DNA of 18,895 bases from an uncultured Eubacteriales bacterium. GTDB taxonomy: Bacteria; Bacillota; Clostridia; Oscillospirales; CAG-272. Below the pieces are notes generated by a model. It saw only the letters and a list, made by a program, of their open reading frames with translations, did no database searches and was not told the origin of the DNA. Positions 14,140 to 18,895 of the stretch are shown here, piece by piece (positions within the stretch are counted from its first letter, which is position 1; each line of letters opens with the position of its first letter). Both the position numbers and the translations under genes were made by a program. Location of the stretch: assembly GCA_934462885.1 (NCBI GenBank), contig CAKSJC010000006.1, forward strand, positions 1 through 18,895. Reading direction: 5' to 3'.

Positions 14140-15203
14140 CGTCCGCTCACATTATCTCTTCATTCGATTTGCGCGGCGTGCCGTGCGTCTCTGTCGGAGG
14201 ATGCGGTAATTTTTCCGTGGAAAAGACTTTCGACTGCGGACAGGCATTCCGATTTGACAGGATTCGGGCGGCGGAAAACAGCTATGATTCCGCTTGCGCC
14301 GCGTTTGTTCGTGGAAACGGATGCGCGGAATGTGCAAAGCCTGTCGGCGATCGGGAAATACCGGAAAACGCCTCAGGAGGCGCGACCGCTTCGGAAAACC
14401 CCTCTGCCGTCGATGATTGCGAATCCTGCGCCAATGCGGCGCGGCACGGCGCGGCGTTCGGCGGAACAGCTTTCGGGCGGCGCGTGGTTTTTGAAAAGCG
14501 CGGCGGCGGTGTTATTCGCATTTACGGCTGTACAGGCGAAGAGGATTTCGAGAATGTATGGAAAAAATATCTTTCGCTCGACGAGGACTACGACGCGATC
14601 GATCGCAGTATAATTTCCGCCATGCCGTGCGATTCCGATCGGCGCGTGATGGAAAATGCGGTACGGTGCGGCGCCGGAATCCGGATACTGAAGCAAGACC
14701 CGTTTGAATGTCTGATATCGTTTATAATCTCACAAAACAACAACATTCCGAGAATAAAGAAAATCATCTCGGCTTTATGCGAAAAATACGGCGAAAACGG
14801 TTCGTTTCCGACTCCGGAGGCTCTCATGAATGCAGGAGAAGAAGAATTATTCGCTTTGAAAACCGGCTTCCGCGCCGGATACATATATGACGCCGCCAAA
14901 CGCGTAGCGTCGGGAGAGACGGATCTTTCCGCCGTTTTTGCGGCTGATTTCGCCGACGCGGAAAAGCAGCTTTGCCTTATTCGCGGAGTAGGTCCCAAGG
15001 TCAGCGCCTGCGTTCTGCTGTTCGGCTTCGGAAAGACGGAAGCGTTCCCGGTTGACGTATGGATGAAAAAGTCTCTTGAGCGGCATTTCCCCGGAGGTTT
15101 TGACCCGTCGCGCCTCGGCAAAAATGCCGGGATAGCTCAGCAGTATCTTTTCTACTACGAAAGGTGGCTGGGCGGCGGGGAAAAAGAAGTTTCTCTGAAA
15201 TAA
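14136..15203 (+). CDS. ogg: 8-oxoguanine DNA glycosylase/AP lyase with Cys-rich insertion
   Basis: Removes 8-oxoguanine from DNA and cuts the strand. It is 355 residues. Seen: FDCGQAFRF at 32-40, PFECLISFIISQNNNIPRIKK at about 189-209, helix-hairpin-helix IRGVGPK with catalytic K288, and FPVDVW with D307, closely matching the OGG1 pattern. Residues about 50-112 are extra: a Gly/Ala/Ser-rich, Cys-rich stretch between FRF and RRVVFEK with CAEC (C63, C66) and CESC (C95, C98) pairs and one more Cys at 54. Clostridial homologues, as I recall them, have a short strand connection there. The gene is translationally coupled to pgsA through ATGA, and AGGA lies about 8 bases before its start. It is probably active because all known active-site residues remain. 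Confidence 0.93.
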   Translation: MTSAHIISSFDLRGVPCVSVGGCGNFSVEKTFDCGQAFRFDRIRAAENSYDSACAAFVRGNGCAECAKPVGDREIPENASGGATASENPSAVDDCESCANAARHGAAFGGTAFGRRVVFEKRGGGVIRIYGCTGEEDFENVWKKYLSLDEDYDAIDRSIISAMPCDSDRRVMENAVRCGAGIRILKQDPFECLISFIISQNNNIPRIKKIISALCEKYGENGSFPTPEALMNAGEEELFALKTGFRAGYIYDAAKRVASGETDLSAVFAADFADAEKQLCLIRGVGPKVSACVLLFGFGKTEAFPVDVWMKKSLERHFPGGFDPSRLGKNAGIAQQYLFYYERWLGGGEKEVSLK

Positions 15204-15224
15204 GAAAATCGGAAAGGTTATTTT

Positions 15225-15968
15225 ATGGAACAGATATATACTATTCCCGTAAACGAAGCATTTGAAAAAGTCCGTGAGGACGGTTTTCACGTGTGCCCTT
15301 TTTGTCTGATGTACAACAGGCTTGAGGACAAGGAGCTTGATCTTATCATGGGCGCGTCCATGATGGAACCCGACGTTCGTCTCAAAACAAACGAGCTTGG
15401 TTTCTGCGGCGAACATCTGTCACAGATGTTTGAGCGCGGAAAGCGGCTTCCGCTTGCGCTTATGCTTGAAAGTCACCTCGACGCAATCGCGCACGATCTT
15501 TCCGGCAATATGTCCTCTCTCTTTATCGGAAAGACTGCCGACGCGGCTGTCCGCCGCATCGAAAAACTTGGGAAAACGTGCTACATCTGCGAGAGAATCG
15601 AATACAACTTCACCCGAATGGCGGAAACCGCGGCTCTTCTGTGGCAGAGCGATCCCGCTTTCCGCGAAAAAGTTGCCGCGGCGCCCTACTTCTGTCTCAA
15701 CCACTACGGGATGTTTATAAAAGCCGCTCACGACCGTATGTCGAAAAAGGATTTCGCCGATTTTTACAAGGCTGTCTCCGAAACGGAAAACGCTTACTTT
15801 GACGCGCTCCGCGCCGACGTGAGTCACTTCTGCAAGAAGTTCGACTACCGCTATGAAAACGAGCCGTGGGGAAACGCCAAAGACGCCCCCGAACGCGCAA
15901 AAACTTTCCTCGAAGGCACGCTCCATGTCCATGAGGATGTAAAAAAACCGGGCGACGGTTTGACGTGA
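15225..15968 (+). CDS. DUF6062-family protein with paired Cys/His sites
   Basis: A 247-residue soluble protein matching, from memory, the DUF6062 family of Clostridia, whose function is unknown. Seen: C24-P-F-C27, C61-G-E-H64, C119-Y-I-C122, C157-L-N-H160, and a last motif C203-KKFDYRYENEPWG. The two halves have the same layout, CxxC then CxxH after 33 and 34 residues, and the segments FCGEHLSQMF and FCLNHYGMF resemble each other, so the protein looks like an internal duplication of a metal-binding unit. GGAAAGG lies 8 bases before the start. It sits 21 bases after ogg, at the end of the rimO-pgsA-ogg run, and is followed by strong terminators. The organisation suggests co-expression, but no function follows from it. 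Confidence 0.85.
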   Translation: MEQIYTIPVNEAFEKVREDGFHVCPFCLMYNRLEDKELDLIMGASMMEPDVRLKTNELGFCGEHLSQMFERGKRLPLALMLESHLDAIAHDLSGNMSSLFIGKTADAAVRRIEKLGKTCYICERIEYNFTRMAETAALLWQSDPAFREKVAAAPYFCLNHYGMFIKAAHDRMSKKDFADFYKAVSETENAYFDALRADVSHFCKKFDYRYENEPWGNAKDAPERAKTFLEGTLHVHEDVKKPGDGLT

Positions 15969-16023
15969 AAGCCGCGCTTACGCAATCGGAAGCGCAGAGT
16001 TTTTAATTTTCAGTGAAAGAATA

Positions 16024-16052
16024 GGGGGACGCTTTTTGAAAAAGCGTCCCCC
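16024..16052. terminator. Perfect 14-base-pair palindrome, possible terminator
   Basis: GGGGGACGCTTTTT, one G, then its exact complement AAAAAGCGTCCCCC. The tip will open, leaving about 12 paired bases. It begins 55 bases after the DUF6062 stop. Neither side has a long T-run outside the stem (GATTTACC on plus, TATTCTTTC on minus), so it is a weaker terminator candidate than the downstream one. Confidence 0.55.
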
Positions 16053-16255
16053 GATTTACCGTCAAAAGGCCTTTACTTGAACAGGCTGCAAGATTTGCAC
16101 GGATCTCGAACGGCTTGCATACGCCGCGCTCATTTTCAATCCGCAGTTTTGAAAAAGGCGGCGGAGATATTCGCTTCATCTCAGCGGTTTTCTAAAATGA
16201 TTCGGATACATTCGGCTTTTTCGATTCGAAGTCAAAAAACGCAAATAAAAAAGTT

Positions 16256-16295
16256 CGGGGAAAAACTTTTCAGAAAAAGTTTTTCCCCGTTTTTT
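16256..16295. terminator. Strong bidirectional Rho-independent terminator
   Basis: CGGGGAAAAACTTTT (16256-16270) pairs perfectly over 15 bases with AAAAGTTTTTCCCCG (16275-16289) around a four-base loop. On plus, six T follow (16290-16295). On minus, the stem is followed by AACTTTTTTATTT. It lies 28 bases from the alaS stop and can end both the plus-strand operon and alaS. Confidence 0.88.
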
Positions 16296-16316
16296 ATTTG
16301 TTATCACCAAACAAAA

Positions 16317-18895
16317 TTACTTTATCATATCTTTCAGTATGCCTGCGGCGGAAGCAAGAGCTTCTTTGACTTTTGAAATATCCTTTCCGCCGGAGGTTGC
16401 GCTGTCGGGACGTCCGCCCCCCTTGCCTCCGGTTACTGCCGACACTGCGCCGAGAAGACGTCCGGCGTGAGCGCCGAGTCCTACCGCCGCCTTACCCGCA
16501 GCCGAAACAAAGTTAAGCTTTTCGCCGTCATGAATTGCAAACACCGCTACCGCGTTCTGATATTTATCCTTTATCGAATCGCAAAGCGTGCGTGCCGAAT
16601 CAATACCGGAGTTTCCGAGATCGGAGACGATAAGGCGAACTCCCTTTATTTCTTCGGCGTCATCGACAATGGAAGAAAGCTTCATTTCCGCAAGCTTACG
16701 GTTGAGAGAATCTATCTCCTGTTTCTTATCGGAAATCTCCGCCTGGAGCGCCGCCGCTCTCTGCGGCATATCCGAAACATTGTTTGAGCGGAGAACTTTC
16801 GCGGTATCCGCGATAAGAGCGTCGCGTTCTTCTATCAGCTCCAAGACTCCCATACCCGTTACAGCTTCGATTCGTCTGATTCCCGCAGCTGCCGACGACT
16901 CCGAAATTATCTTAAACAGCCCGATATTTGCAGTGTTCGCGCAATGCGTTCCTCCGCAAAGCTCTGTCGAGAACTCGCCCATTTTTACCATTCGAACGAC
17001 TTTTCCGTATTTTTCGCCGAACAGAGCCATTGCCCCCGCTTTTTTTGCGGATTCTATGTCGGTCTCGGTCGATATTATCGGATTTCCGACAAGAATGTTC
17101 GCGTTCACAAACTTTTCAACCGCAAAAATCTCCTCTTTCGTGAGAGCCGAAAAATGTGTGAAGTCAAAACGAACTCTGTGTTCGTCGACATATGATCCCG
17201 CCTGCTCAATGTGTGCTCCGAGAACCCGTCTTAGGGATGCCTGAAGAAGGTGGCAGGCGGAGTGATTTCGGCAGATCGCCGCGCGTCTGACGTCCGAAAC
17301 ATCGGCGGTTACGCGATCCCCCACCGAGAATGTGCCGTTAGATACCGTGCAAATGTGGAGGTAAACTCCGTCGGATTTCTTTGTGTCGGAAACGTTTATG
17401 AGCGCTCCGTCTTTATATATAGTGCCGGTGTCTCCCACCTGACCTCCGCCTTCTCCGTAGAACGGAGTCTTATCAAGTATAACGGTGCATTCTCCCTCCG
17501 AAACGGATTCCACCGATTCGTCGTCGACAAGAACAGCGATGATCCTTGCGTCCGTTGTGTCGGTTTCGGTGTATCCGGTAAACTCCGTTTTCGGCATACC
17601 GGAGATTAAGCTCTTTGAAGCGTCGCTCCAGCCGGAGATATTCGCTCTCGCCTCGCGCGCGCGGGATCTCTGCGACTGCATGAGATCCCGGAACGTGTCT
17701 TCGTCTATGTGAAGATCGCTTTCCTCCGCTATCTCGCGAGTGAGGTCGATCGGGAATCCGAATGTGTCATAAAGCTTGAATACGTCGGCTCCCGATATGG
17801 TTTTCACGCCGTCCTTCAGCGCTTTTCTCACCATATCGGAAAGGATCGAAAGCCCCGCGTCAATAGTCGCGTTGAATCTGTCCTCTTCTATCGACATAAC
17901 TTTCTTGATATAGGCTTTTTTCTCTTCGAGTTCGGGATAAGCAGAGCTGTTCTGCTCAATCACGACGTCGCATACTTCGGTAAGAAACTCGCGTCCGATC
18001 CCAAGCAGTTTTCCGTGACGCGCGGCGCGGCGGAGTATCCTTCTGAGAACATATCCTCTTCCCTCGTTTGACGGGGTAACGCCGTCGCTTATCATAAACG
18101 TTGCTCCGCGCACATGGTCGGTTATAACTCGGATGGAAATGTCGTTGTTTTTATTTTCTCCGTATTTTTTGCCCGAAATTTCGACTACCTTGTCAAGTAT
18201 CTTTCGCACGCCGTCGACTTCAAACATATTGTCGACTCCCTGCATGACGCACGCAAGACGTTCAAGTCCCATACCGGTATCTATGTTTTTATGCTCCAGT
18301 TCTTCGTAAACTCCGTTCCCCTTGTTGTCAAACTGCGTAAAGACATTGTTCCAGATCTCCATGAATCTGTCGCAGTCGCAGCCGGGTTTGCAGTCGGGAG
18401 AGCCGCAGCCGTATTTTTCTCCGCGGTCGAAATATATCTCGGAGCAGGGTCCGCAGGGCCCTGTTCCGTGTTCCCAAAAGTTGTCTTCTTTTCCGAGACG
18501 GACTATATGCTTCTCCGGAACTCCTATCACATCGCGCCAAATTGAGTAAGCTTCTTCGTCGTCTTTGTAAACCGACGGATAGAGAAGATCTTTCGGTATC
18601 TCAAGAACTTCCGTGAGAAATTCCCACGCCCACGGAATAGCTTCATTCTTGAAGTAGTCTCCGAAAGAGAAATTTCCGAGCATTTCGAAGAATGTACCGT
18701 GACGCGCGGTGTGTCCGACTCTCTCAAGGTCGGGAGTTCTGATACACTTCTGGCATGTCGTCACGCGGCGGCGCGGCGGCTCTGCTTCGCCTGTGAAGTA
18801 TTTCTTCATGGGAGCCATTCCGGAGTTTATAAGAAGAAGTGATTTGTCGTTCACCGGAACAAGAGGAAAGGATGGAAGTCTGAGGTGTCCCTTAG
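16317..18895 (-). CDS. alaS: Alanyl-tRNA synthetase (5' end cut by window edge)
   Basis: Class II synthetase that charges tRNA-Ala and edits misacylated Ser and Gly. 859 codons are present. The frame stays open past a GTG at 18854 to the right edge, giving KGHLRLPSFPLVPVNDKSLL, the usual family N-terminus, so the true start is a few tens of codons outside. Seen: the motif 2 region RHGTFFEMLGNFSFGDYF, the aspartate loop and motif 3 area GMGLERLACVMQGV, the editing-domain zinc sites HSACH and CGGTHC, a coiled linker (LQAEISDKKQEIDSLNRKLAEM), and the C-Ala domain with GKGGGRPDSATSGG. All diagnostic residues are present. A T-box leader, common before clostridial alaS, would be outside the window. 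Confidence 0.98.
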   Translation of the reverse strand, partial: KGHLRLPSFPLVPVNDKSLLLINSGMAPMKKYFTGEAEPPRRRVTTCQKCIRTPDLERVGHTARHGTFFEMLGNFSFGDYFKNEAIPWAWEFLTEVLEIPKDLLYPSVYKDDEEAYSIWRDVIGVPEKHIVRLGKEDNFWEHGTGPCGPCSEIYFDRGEKYGCGSPDCKPGCDCDRFMEIWNNVFTQFDNKGNGVYEELEHKNIDTGMGLERLACVMQGVDNMFEVDGVRKILDKVVEISGKKYGENKNNDISIRVITDHVRGATFMISDGVTPSNEGRGYVLRRILRRAARHGKLLGIGREFLTEVCDVVIEQNSSAYPELEEKKAYIKKVMSIEEDRFNATIDAGLSILSDMVRKALKDGVKTISGADVFKLYDTFGFPIDLTREIAEESDLHIDEDTFRDLMQSQRSRAREARANISGWSDASKSLISGMPKTEFTGYTETDTTDARIIAVLVDDESVESVSEGECTVILDKTPFYGEGGGQVGDTGTIYKDGALINVSDTKKSDGVYLHICTVSNGTFSVGDRVTADVSDVRRAAICRNHSACHLLQASLRRVLGAHIEQAGSYVDEHRVRFDFTHFSALTKEEIFAVEKFVNANILVGNPIISTETDIESAKKAGAMALFGEKYGKVVRMVKMGEFSTELCGGTHCANTANIGLFKIISESSAAAGIRRIEAVTGMGVLELIEERDALIADTAKVLRSNNVSDMPQRAAALQAEISDKKQEIDSLNRKLAEMKLSSIVDDAEEIKGVRLIVSDLGNSGIDSARTLCDSIKDKYQNAVAVFAIHDGEKLNFVSAAGKAAVGLGAHAGRLLGAVSAVTGGKGGGRPDSATSGGKDISKVKEALASAAGILKDMIK

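Larger units (their letters stand above)
15969..16316. other. Convergent intergenic region
   Basis: This 348-base gap lies between the end of the plus-strand operon and the alaS stop. I see no credible gene in it. It holds two strong palindromes, listed separately. The 203 bases between them carry only small inverted repeats such as CCGC/GCGG near 16140-16165. Confidence 0.6.

Overview
The window is a mostly housekeeping, DNA-repair-rich chromosomal segment, most likely from an uncultured member of class Clostridia (Bacillota). The evidence is AddAB rather than RecBCD, a RecX with an N-terminal extension, a clostridial-type Ogg glycosylase, a DUF6062-family protein, Gram-positive-style AGGAG ribosome binding sites and sigma-A promoters. 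The standard code fits every gene. I see no tRNA, rRNA, CRISPR array, transposase or phage gene.

Layout. Positions 1-4069 (minus strand) hold addB followed by the first 150 codons of addA, whose 3' end is cut off by the window edge. A 292-base non-coding gap with several hairpins separates them. Positions 4283-5926 (minus) hold a secreted or membrane-anchored protein ending in an M23/LytM-like domain that has lost several catalytic and zinc-binding residues; a terminator follows it. Positions 5927-6280 are a divergent promoter region with two consensus-like promoters, a palindrome placed like an operator, and nested short repeats. From there the plus strand carries a MarR-family regulator, a long-chain acyl-CoA ligase, recA (own promoter), recF, recX, rimO, pgsA, ogg and a DUF6062 gene. 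rimO, pgsA, ogg and the DUF6062 gene are packed tightly enough to be one operon. Two strong palindromes fill the convergent gap, one of them a bidirectional terminator. alaS then runs on the minus strand to the right edge, where its first codons are missing.

How the genes fit together. AddAB resects double-strand breaks, RecF loads RecA at gaps, RecA performs strand exchange and RecX restrains RecA. Ogg removes 8-oxoguanine. These repair genes are interleaved with translation genes (rimO, alaS) and lipid genes (pgsA, acyl-CoA ligase). The MarR gene with its candidate operator lies directly upstream of the acyl-CoA ligase and probably controls it.

I found no convincing new multi-gene system. 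The most unusual points are inside otherwise ordinary genes: the degenerate M23 protein, a Cys-rich insertion with two CxxC pairs in Ogg, a duplicated recF start region that creates a seven-codon mini-ORF, an insertion with an 8-residue repeat in RecF, and an apparent internal duplication of a Cys/His site in the DUF6062 protein.
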